Under the pieces are notes generated by a model. The model had not been told where the DNA came from. It worked only from the letters and a program-made list of their open reading frames with translations, and ran no database searches. Position numbers and translations under genes: made by a program. Shown here piece by piece: positions 16,651 to 23,944 of a stretch of 55,053 nt of DNA; positions within the stretch are counted from its first letter, which is position 1; every line of letters starts with the position of its first letter. The stretch comes from Paracoccus sp. IB05 (GTDB lineage Bacteria; Pseudomonadota; Alphaproteobacteria; Rhodobacterales; Rhodobacteraceae): contig NZ_JAEFCF010000035.1 in the NCBI RefSeq assembly GCF_016405985.1, positions 1-55,053 of the forward strand. Reading direction: 5' to 3'.

Positions 16651-17676
16651 CTACTTCCCGAGCCGCCGCGCTCTCTCCGCGACCCGAACGATCTGACCGC
16701 CGGCGGCCAGAGCTGCGGATTTCACGGCGGGGGCGTTCTGGGCGATCTGGCGGCCGACCATTTCGCCGGTGCTGAGATTTCCCATTCGCTCGCGCGCCTG
16801 CACGCCGCGCGTGTTCATCATCCCGCGGGTCATGGCCACAGTCCCGGCTGCAACCGCTGGCCCAGCCACCACCATGAAGTTCCCCGACAGCCCGCGCACG
16901 ATCAGAGGCGTTGCAGCAACGAAGCCCTTCGCCAGGAAAATCATCACGAAGAAGGGTATGAGCGAGCCGATGTTGGTGGCGGATTCCGGGTCTCCGACCT
17001 GTGCAAGGAGGGCGTTCGCCATTCCGACCACGGTCGAGAACATCGCGGCTATCACCACCGGATAAAAGGCATAGCTGACGGTCGTGGAAACCCAGCGATG
17101 GAAGAAGTCCTTGGTCGCATCGAACAGCGACAGGGCGATCATCACCGGCGCCAGGCCCAGCATCAGCGAGAGCATCATCTTGGCAAAGATCAGCACGATC
17201 CCGGTCATGAAGCCGAGGATGCTGAGAAGGATGAGGCCGATGCCGCCCAGGATCGCGCCCGTCATCCAACCCAGATTGTTGCCGATCGCATTCAGATAGG
17301 CCGAGAACCGTTCGATCAGATTGTCGAACTCACCGGCAAAGTGCGTCGCGCCGGCCCCTCCACCCCCAACCGATGCGACCAGCGCCCCTGCGATATAGTC
17401 CAGACCGCCGATCACCGCATTCGCGACCGCATTGAAGCGGGTCCAGTTGAAGGCGAAGAACCCGATCAGGGTTAGCTTCAGCAAGTACCAGAAGAAGGTC
17501 GCACCATCCATGCTGCGGTACTGGAAGGTCATGTTGATGCAGAGGCCGATGAGGGAGAGCGTGACCATCAGCAGGGTGATCGTGCCGATATTGCTTGCTA
17601 CCGCCCCAAACTGCGATTCCGCAGCCGAGGCGAGGAAGCTATCGGCTGAGCCAACCATCCAGCTGACGACGCTCAT
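16651..17676 (-). CDS. virB6: T4SS inner-membrane channel protein VirB6
   Basis: A 341-aa polytopic membrane protein (TrbL/VirB6 family). Hydrophobic segments occur near residues 30-50, 62-82, 138-160, 165-185, 205-228 and 240-262. A Gly/Ala-rich loop and a soluble Arg-rich C-terminus (~290-341) follow. VirB6 forms the inner-membrane pore through which the substrate passes. It overlaps the exported protein gene by one base. Length and layout are normal for VirB6. Confidence 0.85.
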   Translation of the reverse strand: MSVVSWMVGSADSFLASAAESQFGAVASNIGTITLLMVTLSLIGLCINMTFQYRSMDGATFFWYLLKLTLIGFFAFNWTRFNAVANAVIGGLDYIAGALVASVGGGGAGATHFAGEFDNLIERFSAYLNAIGNNLGWMTGAILGGIGLILLSILGFMTGIVLIFAKMMLSLMLGLAPVMIALSLFDATKDFFHRWVSTTVSYAFYPVVIAAMFSTVVGMANALLAQVGDPESATNIGSLIPFFVMIFLAKGFVAATPLIVRGLSGNFMVVAGPAVAAGTVAMTRGMMNTRGVQARERMGNLSTGEMVGRQIAQNAPAVKSAALAAGGQIVRVAERARRLGK

Positions 17677-18107
17677 TACCAGTTGCCCTGCGCTTCGCAG
17701 ACAGTTTGAACTGCACGGCGCAAGTCATTGGCCTGGCGACGCAATACCCGTTGGGTTTGCGTGTGCTCAGCCTGCGGAAGGTCCGCGAAGCGCTCGGTAT
17801 ATTCAGCGTCTGCAGCAGACCAATCCGGGAAACGTGTTTCGCAGGAACAATCGCCATTTGCCACGATGGTTTCCCACGAGCGCAATTCATAGAGGGCCAT
17901 CACGGTCAGCGCCTTGTAGGCTTCGCGGGGAGGGACATTTTCAACCCATGCCGGGCGCTCGGGCCTGTCGTTGCAGATCCGGTACCGTTGCGGCTCAAGC
18001 GTAGGTGTCAGATCGTTGGTGACGGGCGTTTGGCCGATGGCCGGAAGGGCGGCGGCGCAAACAGCAGCGGCGAGAACAAGAACACGCAAGGGGTTTCCTT
18101 TCATCAT
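17676..18107 (-). CDS. Exported T4SS accessory protein
   Basis: A 143-aa protein with a clear signal peptide (MMKGNPLRVLVLAAAVCAAALPAIGQ, cleavage expected after ~residue 25). The mature part is polar and has several cysteines (CNDRPERPAW, GDCSCETRF, CEAQ), suggesting disulfides in the periplasm. The gene lies between virB11 and virB6 with overlaps on both sides, so it belongs to the transfer operon. I do not recognise a named family; it may fill a VirB7- or entry-exclusion-type role, though nothing here proves it. Confidence 0.7.
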   Translation of the reverse strand: MMKGNPLRVLVLAAAVCAAALPAIGQTPVTNDLTPTLEPQRYRICNDRPERPAWVENVPPREAYKALTVMALYELRSWETIVANGDCSCETRFPDWSAADAEYTERFADLPQAEHTQTQRVLRRQANDLRRAVQTVCEAQGNW

Positions 18108-19108
18108 TCGGCGGCAAGGCGTGAGGGGGCCTCTTCAGAAGCGATGCCGGGCAGGTAGAATTCGGTGATGCCTCTGGCCCCTTCATGGCGGCCGGCCTGT
18201 ATGATGACGTCGATCGAGCCTTCGATGTAGGTGATCATGTCGGCATAGGTCATCGGAAGGTCCGTCTTCAGGGCGGCAATGGCAAGACGACGGACGGCGA
18301 GCTGCGGTGTCTCGGCGTGAAGCGTGGTCAGCGATCCGCCGTGGCCGGTGTTGATCGCCTCGAGGAAGGTCATGGCCTCCTTGCCGCGCACCTCGCCCAG
18401 AACGATCCGATCCGGACGCATGCGCAGGGTCGAGGTCAGGAGAGCATCGGCGCTGCGGGCGTCAGATTCCCTGTCCGAGATCAGCGTCACGACATTCGGC
18501 TGCTCGGGTCTGAGTTCGGCCGCCTCCTCGATGGTCAGGATGCGCTCTTCATCCGGGATGAGAGAGATGATCTTGCGGGCGGCGACGGTCTTGCCGGTGG
18601 AAGTGCCGCCGGAGACGATCATGTTCAGCTTGTTCTCGACGCAAAAGCGCAGCGCAGCTTCGATCTCGCCGGATGCCACAACCTTCCGCAGCGCGAGATT
18701 GCGTTCCTTTCGCAGCCCCTCAAGGCTGCGTTCGCGCCCGTAGAGGAAGCCAAGCCTGATCTGCTCGAGGGGAAGTGTCGAGAAGAAGCGCAGCGAGATC
18801 GAAAATCCACCCTCGACCGCCGGCGGCTGGATCACCTGCGCCCTGATCGGTCGATGCCCCCAAAGGATGCTGACCGACACTATGGGCTTTCGGTTACTGA
18901 GCGTGGTGTTCGCCGCCGAGGCAATCTGATTGCCCAGGTCGCGGATCTCGATCTGGGTGAGTGGCTGACCCAGATCCCGCATGAAGTGATCGCCCTGGAA
19001 CTCGCCCCAGACACGGCCATCCGGGTTGATGCAAATCTCGATCACATCGGAACGGCGGATTGAATCCCCCAGCCGTGCCAGCGAGGCCTCGAGGTAACTT
19101 GCCGCCAT
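18104..19108 (-). CDS. virB11: T4SS ATPase VirB11
   Basis: A 334-aa hexameric traffic ATPase. Walker A is GGTSTGKT near residue 167. The Asp box and Walker B follow (RILTIEEAAELRPEQPNVV, then RIVLGEVRGKEA), then the His box (GHGGSLTTLHA). It acts on the cytoplasmic side, switching the machine between pilus assembly and DNA transfer. ATG 19108 overlaps the virB10 stop by one base. Confidence 0.93.
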   Translation of the reverse strand: MAASYLEASLARLGDSIRRSDVIEICINPDGRVWGEFQGDHFMRDLGQPLTQIEIRDLGNQIASAANTTLSNRKPIVSVSILWGHRPIRAQVIQPPAVEGGFSISLRFFSTLPLEQIRLGFLYGRERSLEGLRKERNLALRKVVASGEIEAALRFCVENKLNMIVSGGTSTGKTVAARKIISLIPDEERILTIEEAAELRPEQPNVVTLISDRESDARSADALLTSTLRMRPDRIVLGEVRGKEAMTFLEAINTGHGGSLTTLHAETPQLAVRRLAIAALKTDLPMTYADMITYIEGSIDVIIQAGRHEGARGITEFYLPGIASEEAPSRLAAE

Positions 19109-20421
19109 CAGAGGATCTCCAGATCGCGGTCGACCATGACCGTGATGCGGGTGCCCTGCGGCACACGGACCACCGGGCGGATCGAGAGATAGTCCTGCAT
19201 CACGCTGCGGCTGGCATCGCGCAGGTCCGTCGCCACATCGCTTGCCGCATCCGAGGTCCTGTCGTCATCGATGCTTGCCGCGGCGGCCGCGGGGATCGCG
19301 CCGATCAGGGAAATGAGTGCGGCAGAGCCAAACCGCGTGCCGAAGCGGCTGTCGACATCGCCGGTGACACCAGAGCGGCCGAGTTCATCACCGCCAAAGG
19401 CGCTGATCTGGACGGTCTGGTTGTCGGGAAGAATGATCCGATCCCAGCCGACCATCACCCGGGATTGCGCGAGCGAGACCTCAGAGCGGTAGCGCCCGAT
19501 CAACTGGGCACCGCGCGGGATCAGTATGCGGGTGCCGTCAAAGGAATGTACATCTTCTGAGACGACCGCCCGGATCACGCCGGGCAGGGTGCTGTCCATG
19601 GCGGTTTCCAGCACAGCCTGGATCATCGTGCCCTGCACCACAGTGTGGCCCGGGTTCACGATGATCTCGGCTCGGGTCATGGGCGCAGCGGCTGCACCAC
19701 CCCGTACGAAGGCCTCGTCGGCGCTCAGCCTCGCAGCTTCAACCTCGGATTCCCCGTCCGCTCCCCCACCCACACCGGACCAGGCAAGCATAGGGGAGGT
19801 AATGCGGGCCTCGCGCGCGGCTGCCTCGGCAGCCCGCCGGCGCTCGAGTTCGGCAAGCCTTGCATCTTCTTCGCCGGTACCGGGAGCTCCAAGCCGAGCG
19901 ATCTCGAGATCCATGCGAATGCGCTCCAGCTCGCGGTCCCGTTCGACCAGCTGCCTCTCAAGAACGCTGCGGGCTTCCGCATTTGACGCGTCCAGAGCCG
20001 CCAGCTGTGCTGTCAGATCCGCGATTGCCGCCTGCGCCGCTGGATCGCCAGTGTCGACGGGACGCGCGCGCAATTCGGCCAGTTCGGCTTGCACTCTTGC
20101 AAGGGTTTCTCGCAGTTCGAGTTCTGCGGCACTTGGCCCTTCAGGAACCGGCGCGGGTGCCGGAGCAGGTTCTGAAACCGGCGTTACCGGGAATTCTCCG
20201 AAGCCCGACCCTGCGCTCTGGAACTCTTCAGCAGCAGCCGTTGGCAAGCTGGGCTCTGGCTTTGGCTGTAGGAGCAACCACCCCAGTCCACCGATCACCA
20301 GAATTGCGGCGCTGCTGAGCAGGGCCGCAAAGAGAGAGGGGCGTGCGGGCGCTTTGCGCTTTCCCGTCGAGGCCTCTATGGCTTTGAGGCGGGCAGAGAG
20401 ATCGTCGGGATCGCCGCTCAT
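19108..20421 (-). CDS. virB10: T4SS core-complex protein VirB10
   Basis: A 437-aa TrbI/VirB10 protein that spans both membranes. It has a short cytoplasmic N-terminus, one transmembrane helix near residues 28-52, a Pro/Glu-rich linker (PVSEPAPAPAPVPEGP), a charged coiled-coil stretch near 105-205, and a C-terminal beta-barrel domain from ~245. The conserved ILIPRGAQLIGRYRSEV and DNQTVQISAFGGDELGRSGVTG motifs are present. VirB10 senses ATP use in the inner membrane and gates the outer-membrane pore. ATGA-type overlap with virB9. Confidence 0.93.
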   Translation of the reverse strand: MSGDPDDLSARLKAIEASTGKRKAPARPSLFAALLSSAAILVIGGLGWLLLQPKPEPSLPTAAAEEFQSAGSGFGEFPVTPVSEPAPAPAPVPEGPSAAELELRETLARVQAELAELRARPVDTGDPAAQAAIADLTAQLAALDASNAEARSVLERQLVERDRELERIRMDLEIARLGAPGTGEEDARLAELERRRAAEAAAREARITSPMLAWSGVGGGADGESEVEAARLSADEAFVRGGAAAAPMTRAEIIVNPGHTVVQGTMIQAVLETAMDSTLPGVIRAVVSEDVHSFDGTRILIPRGAQLIGRYRSEVSLAQSRVMVGWDRIILPDNQTVQISAFGGDELGRSGVTGDVDSRFGTRFGSAALISLIGAIPAAAAASIDDDRTSDAASDVATDLRDASRSVMQDYLSIRPVVRVPQGTRITVMVDRDLEIL

Positions 20422-21143
20422 GACGATGCCCCGCCCTCAGCGCCTGACATGTCCTGGATGCAGATGACCTCCTCGCCGAGGCGCAACACCCATTGGCGGT
20501 GAACCCCGGAGACCCGGATCACACTTTCTTCCTGCGTGACGGAATTCACAGTTCTCTCGCGGCCGCCGGTCCAGCGGAAGATCGCGGGGATCGGCGCGTT
20601 CCGTCGGAAGCGGAAATAGGTAAACGTGCCATCATCCCAGACCGCCGAGGGCGTAAACTCGCTCTGGCTGCTCACGGCGTAATTGCTGTTTGGGGTGCCC
20701 GCGGCAACGGCGTTGACCGCCGGCGTGGCGGCATCCGGATAACGGAACTGCACGACATAATGTGGCGTCTCGCGCGCCTCGACGACATGGAAATAGTAGG
20801 AGCGCCGGTTTGTATAAACGGTGATATTGGTGGCGACATTTGACGCCACGGGCTTGATGGCAAAGGCCCGGCCGCCGGGCACGCCGTCGAACTGGAAACC
20901 CGCCGTATCGCCCGCGATGATCGAGCGGATGGTTTCTCCTTCGCCGAACTCGATCGAGGTGACACGGGTCAGATTGGTGACCACACGGTAGACCTGTCCC
21001 TCGGTCCAGATGGCAACCCGCACCCGGCTGTCATGCGATCCGGGGCGCGGTGTGGTCTCGGCGAAGGCTGGCGTGGCGGCCGTAAGCAAAGCCAAAGCGA
21101 GAAGCCGGGCGGGGAGGAGATGGCGGGGCAGGGCAAGCTTCAT
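20418..21143 (-). CDS. virB9: T4SS outer-core protein VirB9
   Basis: A 241-aa VirB9/TrbG protein. Its signal peptide ends near ATPAFAE (residue ~29). The two beta domains include VRVAIWTEGQVYRVVTN, the NRRSYYFHVVE central strand, and a C-terminal FTYFRFRRNAPIPAIF stretch. It joins VirB7 and VirB10 in the outer-membrane ring. ATG 21143 is the start that gives the signal peptide; the open frame continues upstream only as a shadow of virB8. It overlaps virB8 by 4 nt. Confidence 0.92.
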   Translation of the reverse strand: MKLALPRHLLPARLLALALLTAATPAFAETTPRPGSHDSRVRVAIWTEGQVYRVVTNLTRVTSIEFGEGETIRSIIAGDTAGFQFDGVPGGRAFAIKPVASNVATNITVYTNRRSYYFHVVEARETPHYVVQFRYPDAATPAVNAVAAGTPNSNYAVSSQSEFTPSAVWDDGTFTYFRFRRNAPIPAIFRWTGGRERTVNSVTQEESVIRVSGVHRQWVLRLGEEVICIQDMSGAEGGASS

Positions 21144-21805
21144 TCCGACCGGTCCGATCTGATGGCATATTGAGTGACGGTGAAGCCGAAGGGGTTTTGC
21201 CAGACATCGTCGATACTGCGGGCGCGCTCCGGGCGGAACTCGAACATCAGCGTTGCGGTAAAGAGCCCGACCTGGCCGCCTTGCGGGCTGGTCAGACGCT
21301 TGCGCAGTCGGATCTGGGCGCGGTTCTCGCCGATCAGGGTGATGCTGGCGATCTCGACGGCCATCTGCGAGGTCGCCCCATAGCGCGTTGGCGGATAGTT
21401 TTCCTGGCCGCTGGTCCACATGGCCCGCATGCTGGCTTCGGCTGCGCTGGCTGATTGCGCCAGAACTCGGTTCACGCGCAGATCATTGTCGAGCTGGTTA
21501 TAGGTCTCGCGGTCAAGGATGTAGCGATAGATCTGGGATTCGATCACCGCCGGACGCTCGGAGAGCCGCACCGCCTGGACGGACGCATTCGGCAGTGCAA
21601 GGCCGCTCTCCGGGTCATAGGGCACCACCACGGGCAGGGGAGGCTCGACAAGGATCGCGACGGCAGCCGCCGCGAGGCAGCCCAGAACCCCAAAACCGGC
21701 CCCGGACAGACCGATCACCCGCCATTGGCGCTCCCGGCGCAGCGCGCCGTAAACCAGCTCTTCCTCGACGACTTCCCGCACGGCCATATTCGAATCCGCC
21801 GTCAT
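21140..21805 (-). CDS. virB8: T4SS scaffold protein VirB8
   Basis: A 221-aa bitopic membrane protein. It has ~30 cytoplasmic residues, one transmembrane helix near 29-51, and a periplasmic NTF2-like domain with RETYNQLDNDLRVNRVLAQSA and the conserved YGATSQMAVEIASITLIGENRAQIR section. VirB8 organises the inner-membrane part of the channel. ATG 21805 overlaps the virB5 stop by 4 nt. Length is typical. Confidence 0.9.
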   Translation of the reverse strand: MTADSNMAVREVVEEELVYGALRRERQWRVIGLSGAGFGVLGCLAAAAVAILVEPPLPVVVPYDPESGLALPNASVQAVRLSERPAVIESQIYRYILDRETYNQLDNDLRVNRVLAQSASAAEASMRAMWTSGQENYPPTRYGATSQMAVEIASITLIGENRAQIRLRKRLTSPQGGQVGLFTATLMFEFRPERARSIDDVWQNPFGFTVTQYAIRSDRSE

Positions 21806-22572
21806 TCGAGGCTCGGCATAGTGAAGTCCATGTAGCGCCGCTCTTCGGCAATAGTCGCGGCATCGACCACGCCCGCGTTGCCCGCGCCGATGGTCTGGAT
21901 CGCCTCCAACTCCCACATCCGGGTCATGGCGATGGCGAGTTCTGCCGTGACGCGGGTGTTATGGTCCATGGAGGCCTTGAGATCATCCATATCGGGGATC
22001 ATCGCGACGAGGCGCTCGACCCGCGCCAGAGACTGCGCCGCCTCTTCATGGCTGTTTTGCGCAGCCGCCGAGAGCACCGCGCCTGTGGTCGCCCGTGTCG
22101 CGATGCCTTCGGCTCCTGGGCTCCCGCTGGTGGCGATCTCACGCAGCGAGTTCTCGTCGAAACCCGCGCTTGCCAGCGCCTGCTGCATCTGGGTGCGCAT
22201 CGGACCCGCGGTGACCCCGAGGAGGTTGCTCCAGTCTCCTTGCTGGATGCCACGGATCAGGCCGGGGATGTCCTCGAACTTGGCCTCAAGCAGTTGGTCC
22301 AGCTCGCCGCCCATGATGAGGCCGAGGATCTCTCGGGGGCCCGTGAGGGACGCGTACATGCTCTGCAGCTGGTCGAATTGCTGCTGAAGCATGTCCAGCT
22401 GCTCGAGCGCGTTCTCGAAGATGTCGCTCTGGATCCCAAAATCCTCCAGCATCTGCTGGAGCTGACGGATTTCCTGGGCGATGTTCTGGGTATCGACCGT
22501 GGGCACGCCCTGGGCCGAGGCGCCCGTGGCGAGACCGAGGCAAAGCGCCGTGCAGATCAGAAACCGTCTCAT
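21802..22572 (-). CDS. virB5: T4SS minor pilin VirB5 (TrbJ-like)
   Basis: A 256-aa protein with a signal peptide (cleavage near ATGASAQ, residue ~21). A helical, Gln-rich body follows (QEIRQLQQMLEDFG, then QLDMLQQQFDQLQSMY). VirB5/TrbJ proteins sit at the pilus tip and contact recipients. The mature protein begins QGVPTVDTQNIA and ends AEERRYMDFTMPSLE; both ends reappear in the upstream transglycosylase gene (22569-23726). It overlaps both neighbours by 4 nt. Confidence 0.88.
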   Translation of the reverse strand: MRRFLICTALCLGLATGASAQGVPTVDTQNIAQEIRQLQQMLEDFGIQSDIFENALEQLDMLQQQFDQLQSMYASLTGPREILGLIMGGELDQLLEAKFEDIPGLIRGIQQGDWSNLLGVTAGPMRTQMQQALASAGFDENSLREIATSGSPGAEGIATRATTGAVLSAAAQNSHEEAAQSLARVERLVAMIPDMDDLKASMDHNTRVTAELAIAMTRMWELEAIQTIGAGNAGVVDAATIAEERRYMDFTMPSLE

Positions 22573-23726
22573 CGCAAATCCTCCAATCGGAAATTCATGA
22601 ACCGCCGCTCGGCTGCCTGTGCAGCGGCCAGTGCGATCTGTTCATCACTCAGGGGTTGGGTCTGCGCCGCTTTCAGTCGGGTGCGGATGGCAACGATCCG
22701 GGCCAGTTCGGCGCGCGCGTAGGTGTTCAGGGCGATGGACGCCTGCAGGTCTTCTGTCGTTCTGATAATACTAATTATGTCATGCAAGCGCTTCGCAGCG
22801 GCTTGAACCGACACCATGGAATAGTCGCCATAGACGCCGGATCCATGCGCCGAGAGGCTGAAACTCGCATTGGCCAACAGCACCGGATCGATGGTGCCAA
22901 GCGCATCCGGGCCGCCCACCATGGCCAGATAGCGGTTGTACTGCGCCGGGATGACTACGACGTAATTCTGGGTCTCGGCGAAAGGTGGCACGCCGCTGTA
23001 TTGCTGCACGCGGCCGGGCCCGGCGTTATAGGCGGCCAGCGCATGGATGATGTTGCCATCGAACATGCCGAGCATCTGCGCGAGATAGCGTGCGCCGCCG
23101 GTCACCTGCAGATAGGGATCCTCATAATAGGCCGGGTAGATGCCGAGATCACCGGCCGTGCCCGGCATGATCTGGGTCAGGCCGAAGGCGCCAACGTCGG
23201 ATTGCGCACCGATCTGGAAGCGGCTTTCCTGCCAGATCAGCGCTTGCAAGAGGCAGCGCCATTGCACCGGCGTCAGCCCGGCGCGCGACACCCCGGAAAG
23301 CGAATAGGTGTCGCGGGCCCCGCGGATGATCAGTTCTTCGACCGTTTCGCGGGCGTCACCGAACAGGCGGGTGGCGGCGGGGTTGCCGTCTTCGGTCGCA
23401 AAGAGCGCCGATGCAGCCGTCTCTCCCCCATTCCCGGCCTCCAGCGCGGCCACACTCGCACCAACGGACACACTGGCGCCGACAGTCATCGCGCCAAGGA
23501 TGCTCTCCAATGAGGCCAATTGCTGGCGCTCGATCTCGGCCAGTTCCTCCTCCCGGCTCAGCCGGTCGCGCTGCAACGCGATATCCAGATCTCGCTGTGC
23601 AATCGTCGCCGCCGTCCTGGCAAAGCCCTGAGCGTCAAAGGTCGGCACACCTTGCGCCCCCAAGGGCTGCGCCAGCGAAATGCCGACCAGGAACTGTGGC
23701 AGGATAGGTGCCAGAACCCGGGCCAC
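22569..23726 (-). CDS. Lytic transglycosylase (VirB1 role) embedded in VirB5-like ends
   Basis: A ~385-aa exported protein. The middle (~145-295) is a soluble lytic transglycosylase domain: IWQESRFQIGA with the likely catalytic Glu, then GAFGLTQIMPGTA and ALAAYNAGPGRV. It would cut peptidoglycan for the channel. The ends are unusual. After the signal peptide it reads GAQGVPTFDAQGFARTAATIA. The C-terminus reads LARIVAIRTRLK, then AAERRFMNFRLEDLR. Both resemble the neighbouring VirB5, so the enzyme seems inserted in a VirB5/TrbJ scaffold. GTG 23726, just after the lipoprotein stop, is preferred over TTG 23747, which has no ribosome site. Confidence 0.85.
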   Translation of the reverse strand: MARVLAPILPQFLVGISLAQPLGAQGVPTFDAQGFARTAATIAQRDLDIALQRDRLSREEELAEIERQQLASLESILGAMTVGASVSVGASVAALEAGNGGETAASALFATEDGNPAATRLFGDARETVEELIIRGARDTYSLSGVSRAGLTPVQWRCLLQALIWQESRFQIGAQSDVGAFGLTQIMPGTAGDLGIYPAYYEDPYLQVTGGARYLAQMLGMFDGNIIHALAAYNAGPGRVQQYSGVPPFAETQNYVVVIPAQYNRYLAMVGGPDALGTIDPVLLANASFSLSAHGSGVYGDYSMVSVQAAAKRLHDIISIIRTTEDLQASIALNTYARAELARIVAIRTRLKAAQTQPLSDEQIALAAAQAAERRFMNFRLEDLR

Positions 23727-23730
23727 GGCT

Positions 23731-23940
23731 TCAGTCCGCCGCGCCAATCAGGGTGAAGGCGCAGGGATCGGACGCCCGCGAGACCTCGCCGCCCATGGTC
23801 GAGACCGTGACGTCGGAGGGACGCTCGGCGAAACTGAAGCAATTAACCCGTGGGGCCTGCCCGCCTGCACAAGCGGCAAGGAGCAGGAGACTGCCGAGGA
23901 CGGGAAGATGGATAAGCCGGGCACAATTTACACGAGACAT
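23731..23940 (-). CDS. Small VirB7-like lipoprotein
   Basis: A 69-aa protein with a short basic N-terminus, a hydrophobic segment and a lipobox LAAC with the lipidated Cys at residue 24. The mature part is ~45 residues and contains one more cysteine pair (VNCFSF and SDPCAF). The size, lipobox and placement between virB4 and the virB5 region fit VirB7, which anchors the core complex in the outer membrane by pairing with VirB9. Sequence similarity to known VirB7 is too weak to judge by eye. Confidence 0.72.
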   Translation of the reverse strand: MSRVNCARLIHLPVLGSLLLLAACAGGQAPRVNCFSFAERPSDVTVSTMGGEVSRASDPCAFTLIGAAD

Positions 23941-23944
23941 CACA

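Noticed and set aside
20418-21419. Longer VirB9 start
   Set aside because: The upstream part is out-of-frame virB8 sequence; ATG 21143 gives a clean signal peptide.
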